From Acidobacteriaceae bacterium TAA 166 (GTDB lineage: Bacteria; Acidobacteriota; Terriglobia; Terriglobales; Acidobacteriaceae): DNA of 64,000 nt. Where the stretch lies: assembly GCA_000421065.1 (NCBI GenBank), contig ATWD01000001.1:868001-932000 (forward strand), written 5' to 3'. Position numbers and translations under genes: made by a program. Shown in pieces: positions 45,107 through 53,000 of the stretch. Position 1 is the stretch's first letter. The number at the start of each line of letters is the position of its first letter. The notes beneath the pieces were generated by a model, which was not told the DNA's origin, ran no database searches, and saw only the letters and a list, made by a program, of their open reading frames with translations.

Positions 45107-45144
45107 AGGGCGCGGCTATATTTTGCCGCGCCCTTCTTAGTTTT
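45107..45144 (+). terminator. rho-independent terminator after tRNA-Leu
   Basis: A perfect 10-bp GC-rich stem, AGGGCGCGGC at 45107-45116 with GCCGCGCCCT at 45125-45134, encloses an 8-base loop and is followed by a T-rich run (TCTTAGTTTT). It ends transcription from the tRNA-Leu gene. The rest of 45145-45354 shows nothing I recognise. Confidence 0.85.
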
Positions 45145-45354
45145 AGAAATCCTTGCCGAACCTGCATTGCGAACTAAATCCCCCCTGCAGATGACACCCT
45201 CTCTGTAAAAAGCCTTGCCAATATGCGAGACCACAATCCTTACGCAAATAGATGGGCGTGTTTGAAATTTCTTCCCGACGAAGGGGCAGCTTCGGCTGAG
45301 AGGGAGCCGGATTAGCACAGTCGAGGGCCGGGAAAATTAGACAAGCCTGCTCGC

Positions 45355-45930
45355 TTAAGCGCCTCGGAGGAAACAACCCGTCGACCGAACGGTCCAAAGC
45401 CTCCCGTTGAATCGCAGGTCGGTAATGGAAAGCGGAGCAATCTCTATGCGCCAGAAGGACTCTGGTGGCGCCTGAATCGCACACAGGATCGCAGCCCGGA
45501 TCACTGCTGGGTGTGTTATTGCAACCGTGTGTCCGGCACTCGTCTGACACTCCATCCATCGCCGAACCCTTGCCAGCAGCTGCGCAATCGATTCGCCACC
45601 GTGGGGCGCGACATTCACGTTCGTTAGCCAATCGGCCAGTCCCTCGGGGTCGTTTGCCTGGATATTGTCAATCTCTTTCCCCTCCCAGGCCCCGTAATTC
45701 ACATCACCAAGATCAATGGAAACAGAAGATTCAAGCCCCAAAGCCGCCGCCGTCTGCCGCGTGCGTTGTTCCGGGCCGCACCACACCTGCTGTGCTCGGG
45801 GAGCCCTCCATCCAATGGAGGCGATCTTCTCAATCTCTCCCTCCAGGAGCGGCTCATCCAACGGAAAGGATGCATGCCTCATCGCGACAGTGGGCGCATG
45901 GCTAAGGAGCGTGATCCGGGTTGGCAGCAT
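45355..45930 (-). CDS. histidine-phosphatase-family protein next to cobalt transporter
   Basis: 191 residues, the normal length. The N-terminal catalytic box is LLSHAPTVAMR where RHGxT is usual: the His that carries phosphate is kept, the Arg before it is Ser and Gly is Ala. RTRQTA and the late ITHPAVIRAAIL, with the second His, are in place, so the fold is intact but activity is unclear. Histidine phosphatases of this kind are repeatedly encoded with cbtA/cbtB cobalt transporters; here it is divergent from cbtB across 141 bp. It may act on a cobalamin-related phosphate ester (compare cobC at 63051), which is inference. Confidence 0.78.
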   Translation of the reverse strand: MLPTRITLLSHAPTVAMRHASFPLDEPLLEGEIEKIASIGWRAPRAQQVWCGPEQRTRQTAAALGLESSVSIDLGDVNYGAWEGKEIDNIQANDPEGLADWLTNVNVAPHGGESIAQLLARVRRWMECQTSAGHTVAITHPAVIRAAILCAIQAPPESFWRIEIAPLSITDLRFNGRLWTVRSTGCFLRGA

Positions 45931-45982
45931 CTACGATTCCAAGGGTTCCCGCCGCCAGATTACCATTGACAGGAGGGTTGTC

Positions 45983-46011
45983 TTGACACTGCCATTCACG
46001 TTCACTAGGCT
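45983..46011 (+). promoter_or_regulatory. predicted sigma-70 promoter of cbtBA
   Basis: A consensus -35 box TTGACA (45983-45988) is followed after exactly 17 bp by TAGGCT, which keeps the first two and the last bases of the -10 box. The start would fall near 46018, leaving a 50-base leader before the AGGAGGG ribosome site of cbtB. An 8-bp inverted repeat, GGGTTGTC (45975-45982) and GACAACCC (46050-46057), flanks it. No cobalamin riboswitch is visible here. Confidence 0.5.
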
Positions 46012-46071
46012 CAGATTCAGTAAGAGGCTCTGTCCTTCCTACAGGATGTGACAACCCAGGAGGGCTTCAGC

Positions 46072-46290
46072 ATGGCGCAATCGGCCGCCGGTTCTATCGC
46101 ACAACCTGTAACCGTCCTCGTCATTCCACTTCGCGACTGGATGCCCTGGGCGCTCTTTGGCGGATTGCTGATGCTGCTCCTGATCTACTTTGTCGGTGCA
46201 GAACAAGGCGCCACTTCTCTACTCCAGGGCCGTGCAGTTCACGAATTTGTCCACGACAGCCGCCATCTGCTCGGTTTCCCCTGTCACTAG
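46072..46290 (+). CDS. cbtB: cobalt transporter subunit CbtB
   Basis: 72 residues: one membrane helix (WMPWALFGGLLMLLLIYFVG) followed by a His-rich C-terminal end VHEFVHDSRHLLGFPCH, the CbtB signature that is thought to bind cobalt. The ATG is preceded by AGGAGGG with 8-base spacing; a longer frame from 46048 has no ribosome site. cbtA follows after 11 bp. In proteobacteria this pair is B12-regulated; here no cobalamin riboswitch stands before it. Confidence 0.93.
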   Translation: MAQSAAGSIAQPVTVLVIPLRDWMPWALFGGLLMLLLIYFVGAEQGATSLLQGRAVHEFVHDSRHLLGFPCH

Positions 46291-46301
46291 CGCAACCTTC
46301 G

Positions 46302-47030
46302 ATGACTCGGACATTGCTTCTTCGCGGGATGCTGGTCGGCCTTGTGGCCGGCCTTCTCGTTTTTGCATTTGCGAGGTGCGCTGGGGAGCCTCAGGTGGAT
46401 AGAGCGATTGCCTTCGAAGCCGGCGCGGGCCAGGCCAGAGACGAAGCGCCAGAGCCTGAGATGGTCAGCCGCAAGATCCAGCGGGGTATCGGGCTGTTGA
46501 CCGGCGTCGTCGTTTACGGCGCGGCTCTTGGAGGCATCTTTGGGCTCGTCTTCGCATACGCCCGTGGGCGGCTTAGCGTGGCCAGACCAAGAGTCCTCGC
46601 AGCATGGCTGGCGGCGATCGGGTTTGTCACTCTCGTGCTGGCTCCTTCCCTCAAATACCCTGCAAATCCTCCCGCCGTCGGCAATCCCGAAACCATTGGC
46701 GTTCGAACGGGAGCGTACTTTTTCCTCATAGCGATTTCCATACTGGCTTCAACCCTTGCCGTCAAAGTGGGCCGCCGTTTGAGCGGAACTTTCGGCACAT
46801 GGTATGCAACGCTGCTCGCGGCGTTGTTTTACGTGCTTGTTGTCGGTCTTTGCGGGCATTTTCTACCCACGATGGATGAAGTGCCTGCGAATTTTCCGGC
46901 TTCTCTCCTATGGAAGTTTCGGATTGCTTCGTGGGAGACCCAGGCCGTATTGTGGGGTTCGCTGGGACTACTCTTCGGATGGCTCACCGAACGAGCGGAA
47001 GGCATGGCGACAACGCACGCCAAAGGGTGA
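46302..47030 (+). CDS. cbtA: cobalt transporter subunit CbtA
   Basis: 242 residues with about six membrane helices: an N-terminal one (GMLVGLVAGLLVFAFARCAG), GLLTGVVVYGAALGGIFGLV, a central pair (WLAAIGFVTLVLAPSLKYP), and later ones with LLAALFYVLVVGLCGHFLPT and WGSLGLLFGWL. The sequence LKYPANPPAVGNPETIGVRT is a well-kept CbtA motif. Imports cobalt across the inner membrane with CbtB. It starts 11 bp after cbtB and feeds the metal for CobN, encoded 3 kb downstream. A 6-bp hairpin (GCAGCA/TGCTGC, 47069-47084) lies between cbtA and the riboswitch, without a T-run. Confidence 0.9.
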   Translation: MTRTLLLRGMLVGLVAGLLVFAFARCAGEPQVDRAIAFEAGAGQARDEAPEPEMVSRKIQRGIGLLTGVVVYGAALGGIFGLVFAYARGRLSVARPRVLAAWLAAIGFVTLVLAPSLKYPANPPAVGNPETIGVRTGAYFFLIAISILASTLAVKVGRRLSGTFGTWYATLLAALFYVLVVGLCGHFLPTMDEVPANFPASLLWKFRIASWETQAVLWGSLGLLFGWLTERAEGMATTHAKG

Positions 47031-47093
47031 TTCCCCTGGATGAGATGCGATACTCCTGAAATACTCATGCAGCACAAATGCTGCGTGGTACTG

Positions 47094-47268
47094 TTGGTAA
47101 TGACCCACGGTGCCCACAAGGGGCTTAAAAGGGAAGTCCGGAGAATAGCCGGCGCGGTCCCGCCACTGTAAACAAAGACAAGCCGCTAGTAGTACCACTC
47201 GATCGATTCATCGGGGAAGGATAGCGGCGGATACACCCGTATCGTCTTTGAGCCAGGAGACCTGCCAA
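47094..47268 (+). promoter_or_regulatory. cobalamin riboswitch upstream of btuFDC-cobN
   Basis: The conserved pieces of the AdoCbl/cobalamin riboswitch appear in order: GGTGCCC, AGGGGCTTAAAAGGGAA, a CCGG-type stem, the core CCCGCCACTGTAAAC and the B12 box GAGCCAGGAGACCTGCC. A 6-bp P1 stem (TTGGTA at 47094-47099 with TGCCAA at 47263-47268) closes it. Downstream, TTCTG (47286-47290) pairs with CAGAA (47298-47302), holding GGAG of the btuF ribosome site in its loop, consistent with translational control. It would switch off btuF-btuD-btuC-cobN-chlID when cobalamin is plentiful. Confidence 0.93.
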
Positions 47269-47305
47269 GGGGTAAAACTGCAACTTTCTGCGGAGAACAG
47301 AAACC

Positions 47306-48238
47306 TTGCGCCTGACCTTCGGCTCGCTAGAACACAACTCGTATCCTTCCGCGTTATCCCGGCGTCGGTTCTTGCAGACCGTTGCGTTTGCAACGCTGGC
47401 CACGCGGCTGTTCGCCCAGCAACGACCCCGCCGCATCGTTTCAACCGCTCCCAGCATCACGGAGGCATTGTTCGCTCTCGGCCTCGGAGACGAGGTCGTC
47501 GGCGTCTCGCGCTTCTGCGACTTCCCTGCCGCGGTCCAGAGGCTACCCAGGGTGGGCAGCTATCTCGCGCCGGATGTCGAGGCGATTGCACGCCTGACCC
47601 CCGACCTGGTGATTCTGCAGAGGGTCTCCAGCGAGTTGACCGGCCGGCTCCATGCCCTGCACATCGCCTTCATCGAAGTTCCCCATGGCACGCTCAGCGA
47701 TGTCTATACCGGCATCACTCTCATCGCCAGGGCAGCAGGCGTTCCAGAGCGGGCCAATCTCCTGATCGATCGCATCAGGCACGATCTGGCGGCGATTCAG
47801 GAAAAGGCCCAGGTGCTGTCCTCACCCCGTGCCCTCGTGATCGTCAATCACCGGCCCGGGATGCTTGCTGACCTTACGGCAGTCGGCCCCGAGAGCTATC
47901 TGCAAGAACTGCTTAAGGTTGCCGGTGGCACCAATGTGCTCGCGACTCCCGGCTTGCCCATCTATCCCCGCATCTCGCTCGAAACTGTACTTCGCGACGA
48001 CCCCGAGGTGATCCTCGACCTGAGCGGTCAACAGGAGTCGGAGGAGGAGCGCCAAGCTGCGAGCGTTCAAGTGCTGGCTCTTTGGAGGCAGAACCCCCAA
48101 CTGGGCGCGGTTCGCAACGGACGTGTCATCGTCGGAACCTCAAACGCCCTTCTCGTGCCCGGCCCTCGCGCTGCGGAGGCCGCACAGTTGCTGTTCGACT
48201 ATATACATGGTGCGAGCGGCAAGGGGCGTCCACGTTGA
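47306..48238 (+). CDS. btuF: corrinoid ABC transporter substrate-binding protein (BtuF-like)
   Basis: 310 residues, starting at a TTG with GGAG about 10 bases before it. The N-terminus has a twin-arginine motif SRRRFLQTVAFATLATRLFA, so it may be exported by Tat. The BtuF/periplasmic fold is seen in RIVSTAPSITEALFALGLGD (about 41-60), VVGVSRFCDFP, LTPDLVIL and the C-terminal VPGPRAAEAAQLL. The riboswitch and the CobN neighbours point to cobalamin or cobinamide rather than iron. The stop overlaps the btuD start by 4 bp. Confidence 0.88.
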   Translation: MRLTFGSLEHNSYPSALSRRRFLQTVAFATLATRLFAQQRPRRIVSTAPSITEALFALGLGDEVVGVSRFCDFPAAVQRLPRVGSYLAPDVEAIARLTPDLVILQRVSSELTGRLHALHIAFIEVPHGTLSDVYTGITLIARAAGVPERANLLIDRIRHDLAAIQEKAQVLSSPRALVIVNHRPGMLADLTAVGPESYLQELLKVAGGTNVLATPGLPIYPRISLETVLRDDPEVILDLSGQQESEEERQAASVQVLALWRQNPQLGAVRNGRVIVGTSNALLVPGPRAAEAAQLLFDYIHGASGKGRPR

Positions 48239-49002
48239 GCCCCCTGCTTGAAGTCGCCAACCTCCAGATCTCTTATGGGAACCGGATCATTCTTCGCTCG
48301 GCGACCCTCACGGCACAGAGCGGCGAGTTCCTAGCGTTGGTCGGGGTAAACGGGGCCGGCAAGAGCACACTGCTCGATATCATCGCGGGCTTTCGCAGAC
48401 CAGCGTCCGGCTCAGTCGCCATCGCGGGATGCGATCAGAGAGATTGGAATCTGCGCGAGCTCTCGCAACGGGTGAGTCATCTCCCGCAAACTGTCCACGC
48501 GGACCTCCCGTACACGGCAGAGCAACTGGTGGCGATGGGACGGTACCCGCACACGGACAGATGGTTTGAGTCGGACGAGGATCACAGCTTTATTCGCGAG
48601 GCCATGAAAAGAACCCACTGCTGGGAGCATCGTCATCGCAACTTCGGCACTCTGAGCGGCGGGGAGCGCCAGCGCGTTCTGCTCGCGGCGTGCCTCGCCC
48701 AGAACGCTTCGATCCTGCTGCTGGACGAACCGTCCACCTTCCTCGACATCGAGCAGCAGCTCCATTGCTTCAACGTCCTGCGCGAAGAAGCGAAGACCGG
48801 CAAACTCTGCATCGCGGTGACCCACGATCTCAACCTCGCCCTGACTCACTGTTCACGGATCGTCGTGCTTGCGGATGGGGTCATCGCGCACGACCTTCCG
48901 GCATCGAGAGCTCCTGAAGATGAGGCGTGGCTGCGCTGCTTCTCTTCTCAGCTCAGGATCGGCAAGACACCTGCCGGAAGACCGTGGGTCTGGTACCAAT
49001 GA
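48235..49002 (+). CDS. btuD: corrinoid ABC transporter ATP-binding protein (BtuD-like)
   Basis: 255 residues from a TTG start that overlaps the btuF stop (TTGA); AAGGGG lies 8 bases upstream. Walker A GVNGAGKST, signature LSGGERQRVLLAACLAQNAS, Walker B ILLLDEPSTFLDIE and the switch His in VTHDLNLAL are intact. It powers uptake with BtuC. A longer frame reaching back to 48082 inside btuF is not expected to be translated. The stop overlaps the BtuC ATG (ATGA). Confidence 0.92.
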   Translation: MSPLLEVANLQISYGNRIILRSATLTAQSGEFLALVGVNGAGKSTLLDIIAGFRRPASGSVAIAGCDQRDWNLRELSQRVSHLPQTVHADLPYTAEQLVAMGRYPHTDRWFESDEDHSFIREAMKRTHCWEHRHRNFGTLSGGERQRVLLAACLAQNASILLLDEPSTFLDIEQQLHCFNVLREEAKTGKLCIAVTHDLNLALTHCSRIVVLADGVIAHDLPASRAPEDEAWLRCFSSQLRIGKTPAGRPWVWYQ

Positions 49003-50006
49003 CCCCATACGAGTACACAACGGCAGCAGCACGCAGGAATCTTATCCTGCCTGTCTGCGCCTTTGTCGCCTCAGCCCTCCTCTTGCCATGGGTAGGAGCA
49101 GGCCCGATCAGCCTTGCAAGAGTGCTGCATCATCAATCGCCCGACTACGAGATCCTGGTTCAGTTACGGGTCACTCGAACGCTTCTTGCGCTCGTGGCTG
49201 GAGGAGCTCTGTCCCTTGCCGGCTCGCTGTTTCAGGCGATGCTTCGTGACGCGTTGGCAACTCCCTACACCTTGGGAATCTCCGCGGGAGCATCGCTGGG
49301 GGCAGTCGCCGTAATCGCCGCCGGATGGCAGATGGCCTGGGGCATCCCGGCGACGTGGTTTGGATCTCTGGCTGGAGCGTTCGCGATCTTGACACTGGTT
49401 CTCGGTGGCTTCTCCAGGAGGATACGAATCTCCGCTTTCAGCCTGCTGCTGTCGGGGATTGCCGTCAACAGTGTTTGCGCAGCTTGCATCATCATTCTGG
49501 GCGGATTCGCCGGTATGTCTCGGACCTTCTCGATCGCCCGGTGGCTTATCGGCAGCGTCGACTCCACCAGCTTCGCCTCTCTTGGAGTGCTCACTGTCGT
49601 CGTTCTGGCGCTGGCCGTCGTGATCGTGTCTCAGGCGCGCAGCTGGAATCTGCTCGCAGTAGGCGACCAGTGGGCTGCGTCCCGCGGTGTACATGTGCCA
49701 GCACTCCTGCGAACCGGCTACCTGGCCGGCTCAGTCCTGGTCGCTGGAGCGATTGCGCTGACCGGCCCAATCGGTTTTGTCGGTCTGATCGTTCCACATC
49801 TGGTGCGTTCCAGAATCAGCCCGGACCACCGCGTACTGCTGCCGAGCGTATTTCTCTTCGGAGGAGCCTTGCTCGCAGCCTGCGATGCTTTGGGACGCAT
49901 CGTGCTCCCTCCTGCAGAGATTCCTGCGGGAGCAATCCTTGCCCTGATCGGCGGCCCCTATCTCGTCTGGGCCATCCATCAAAGAAGACCTTCCGAGGAG
50001 ATGTAG
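48999..50006 (+). CDS. btuC: corrinoid ABC transporter permease (BtuC-like)
   Basis: 335 residues with about nine to ten membrane helices of the FecCD/BtuC family: LRVTRTLLALVAGGALSLAG (first conserved block with the plug-side helix), TPYTLGISAGASLGAVAVI, ILGGFAGMSRTFSIARW, GPIGFVGLIVPHLVRS (the coupling-region signature) and a last block PPAEIPAGAILALIGGPYLV. It forms the channel of the corrinoid importer. Start is an ATG overlapping the btuD stop. It ends 2 bp before the cobN ATG. Confidence 0.93.
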   Translation: MTPYEYTTAAARRNLILPVCAFVASALLLPWVGAGPISLARVLHHQSPDYEILVQLRVTRTLLALVAGGALSLAGSLFQAMLRDALATPYTLGISAGASLGAVAVIAAGWQMAWGIPATWFGSLAGAFAILTLVLGGFSRRIRISAFSLLLSGIAVNSVCAACIIILGGFAGMSRTFSIARWLIGSVDSTSFASLGVLTVVVLALAVVIVSQARSWNLLAVGDQWAASRGVHVPALLRTGYLAGSVLVAGAIALTGPIGFVGLIVPHLVRSRISPDHRVLLPSVFLFGGALLAACDALGRIVLPPAEIPAGAILALIGGPYLVWAIHQRRPSEEM

Positions 50007-50008
50007 CC

Positions 50009-53000
50009 ATGCCGCCATCGCACCGTCAACGCGTCGTTCGCGCCGATGGGCGCGCCTTCAATATCATCCAGCATCGGGCGCACCTGACCTACTGCTACAC
50101 CGGATGCTGCTGCGGCATCACCGAACGCGGATACGCGGCCGTACCCGTTGACGTGTACACGGAAGAATGGCTCAAACGCAAAATCCGCAACGATGTCCAT
50201 CTGACTAGGGGCGGGTGCATTGGCCCTTGCGCGCTCGCCAATGTGGCGAGTCTCGTCTTCGATGGCAAGAGCATCTGGTTCCATTCAGTAAACAGCGAAT
50301 GGCATGTCCGGCAGATATTCGAATACATCGATTCGATGCTGAAGGCCGACCGCTTCCTGCAGCCTCCCGCCGAGCTGGTCGAGTACACCTTCAATTACTA
50401 TGACTGGGACGTTCGCCTTCCCAGCCCGCCCGAGGCTCTGACTCAGCTTGAACTGGTGCAGCCGAATGGCGCCCTCATGTTGCTGTCCCATGCGGATACA
50501 GACATGCTTACGCTCATCAAGGCATCGGAATTACTCCCTGCCGAGCTGCGCGTGGGCGCGTTCTCGCTGAATGCGCTCCGCACAGAGGACCAGATGAGTG
50601 CGTTGATCACTGGCGAGATGAGTAAAGCGAAGGTGATTGTGGTGCGTTGCCACGGACCGCTTCATTGCATCCCCGGCTTCGACAAACTAAGAGCGGCCTG
50701 CATCGAGCGGGGTCAGTCGCTCGTACTTGTCAGTGGAACGGGAGATAACACCTCTGAATTTGCCGAGACGATCAATGTGCCTGCCGACGTGATGCACACC
50801 GCGTCGGGATATCTCGATCTCGGAGGCGTGTCCAACTTTGGCGAGCTGTTCCGCTTTTTATCGGATCGATTGATGCTCACAGGTTATGGCTATGCCGCGC
50901 CAACCCCAATGCCGGAGCATGGAATCTACCTGCCGGAGATGGACGCCGCAACCTTCGAGGATTGGCGGAGACAAGCGGATCCAACCAAGCCGACCGCGGC
51001 AGTTCTCTTCTATCGGGCTCATCGCATGAGCGGCAATACGGCCTTCGTCGATAAGCTCGTCGAGGCTCTGCACAACAAAGGCCTGAACGCTCTGTGCATC
51101 TTCACCTCGAGTCTCAAGTCGAAAGAAGATGGAAAGCCCGCGGCATTCCGCCTGATTGAGGGCAACGCTGATGTCCTTATCTCCACGCTGTCCTTTGCCC
51201 TCGGAGAGGTGAACACCGGCTCCGTGACGCTGGCCGGGGAGTCCGTGGACTCGCTGGAACAACTCGGCATCCCCGTCTTACAGGCAATTCCGAGCGGAAT
51301 GCCACGCGGCGCGTGGGAAGGATCACGCCGGGGCTTGAACTCGCTCGATACCGCTGTCAACGTCGCCATCCCGGAGTTCGACGGGCGCACCATCACGGTG
51401 CCGATCTCCTTCAAGGAGCGGAGTTCTGCCGGTACTGAGAACCTGTATGTGGCGCACGAGGAACGCATGGAGCGTGTCGCTGGCATCGCTGCGCGTCTCG
51501 CGGCGCTGCCTCACAAACCGAATAGCGAACGCCGGATCGCCTTTGTGCTGACCAACTCCGCGGCAAAGGCAGCACAGGTCGGTGGGGCGGTTGGCCTCGA
51601 TTCTCCAGCAAGCCTTTTGACGACGCTTCATGCGATGCGCGCGCGACGGTACAGCATCTCCAAATTACCGGAGACCTCGGACGAATTGATGCAGCGGCTG
51701 CTGCAGCATGGAACCTACGACGACAAATATCCTCTTGATCCTGCCCAGGCCAAACGTTTTTCGAGAGCGGCTTATAGGAAGATCTTTGCGGGTTTCCCGG
51801 AACGCCCCAGCCGCCGGATGCAGGACTTCTGGGGGCAACCGCAGGATTGTGGCTTCAGCATCCTGCCCGCGAAGAAGACCGACAAGAAGCTGCTGCCAAC
51901 CATTGGCGGCAAGGTTGTTTCGATCCAGCAGGAAGAGCCCTGGGGAGATGAGCACGACTATCTTTTTGCAGCGATGGATTTCGGCAACGCGTTGATTGCG
52001 CTTCAACCGCCGCGAGGTTATGGCATCGATCCGGATGCCATCTATCACACGCCCGACCTGCCGCCGACGCATCACTACGCCGCCTTTTACCGCTGGCTGG
52101 GGACGCCACAGTCCGAGGGGGGCTGGGGCGCGGACGCGGTCGTTCACATGGGGAAACATGGCACGCTCGAATGGCTTCCCGGAAAAGGGATCGGGCTATC
52201 GGGCGAATGCTTTCCCGATTTATTGTTGAGCGATCTTCCGCTGGTGTATCCCTTCATCCTCAATGATCCCGGCGAAGGAAGCCAATCCAAACGGCGGGCG
52301 CACGCCGTCATTGTGGACCATCTCACACCGCCGATGACGACCGCCGAAACCTATGGACCGCTTGCCGAACTGAACCAGCTCGTCAACGAGTATTACGCGG
52401 TCGAAAAGCTCGATCCGGCCAAGCTGCCCTATCTTCAACAGCAGATATGGGAGCTGGTCCAGCGCACCAACCTCAAAGCCGATCTCGACACCAAGACAAT
52501 GCTCACCCGCGAGCGCGGGGACCACACGCACGCGTGGGACGACGCTCTGACCCCAGAGGGTATTCCGACCACACTTGCCTCGATGACCGGGAATGAAGTC
52601 GCGCATTTAATCGAAGATCTCGACGGATATCTCTGCGAACTGGGAATGGCGCAGATTCGAGATGGATTGCACCTCCTCGGGCAGATGCCGCCGCTTCCGG
52701 AGATGCTCCGTTCGCTCACACGCCTGGCGAATCTAAATACCCCCAGCCTTCAGGTAAGCCTTGCGACGGCCTTCGGCTTCGATCTGGCTTTGCTGATCGA
52801 CAAACCCGGGAAACGCCTGGAAGAGTCGCGGCAGCTGCTTGGACAGACCTGCCACACCCATGCGGATGCATTGGAGTCGCTCGATCGGGCAGCACTTGAT
52901 CTCTTCACCCTGCTGGAAACATTCGGATTTCGCACGGAGGTCATCGGAGAAGTTCAAAGAGCTGTTCTAGGCCTTGAAACAACAGGGGTGGCGGAAGCAC

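Noticed and set aside
45931..46071. Fourth cobalamin riboswitch before cbtB
   Set aside because: No B12 box or core CCGCNACTG sequence; a standard promoter and inverted repeat are seen instead.
46361..46389. CRISPR array or tandem repeats in the window
   Set aside because: No region with regularly spaced direct repeats was found; short repeats seen are parts of palindromes or codon bias.
48082..48234. N-terminal extension of btuD reaching inside btuF
   Set aside because: The btuF frame is well supported to its stop; a TTG overlap start with AAGGGG explains btuD.
49325..50008. Long N-terminal extension of cobN inside btuC
   Set aside because: It is the wrong-frame reading of the permease gene; GAGGAG before the ATG at 50009 marks the start.
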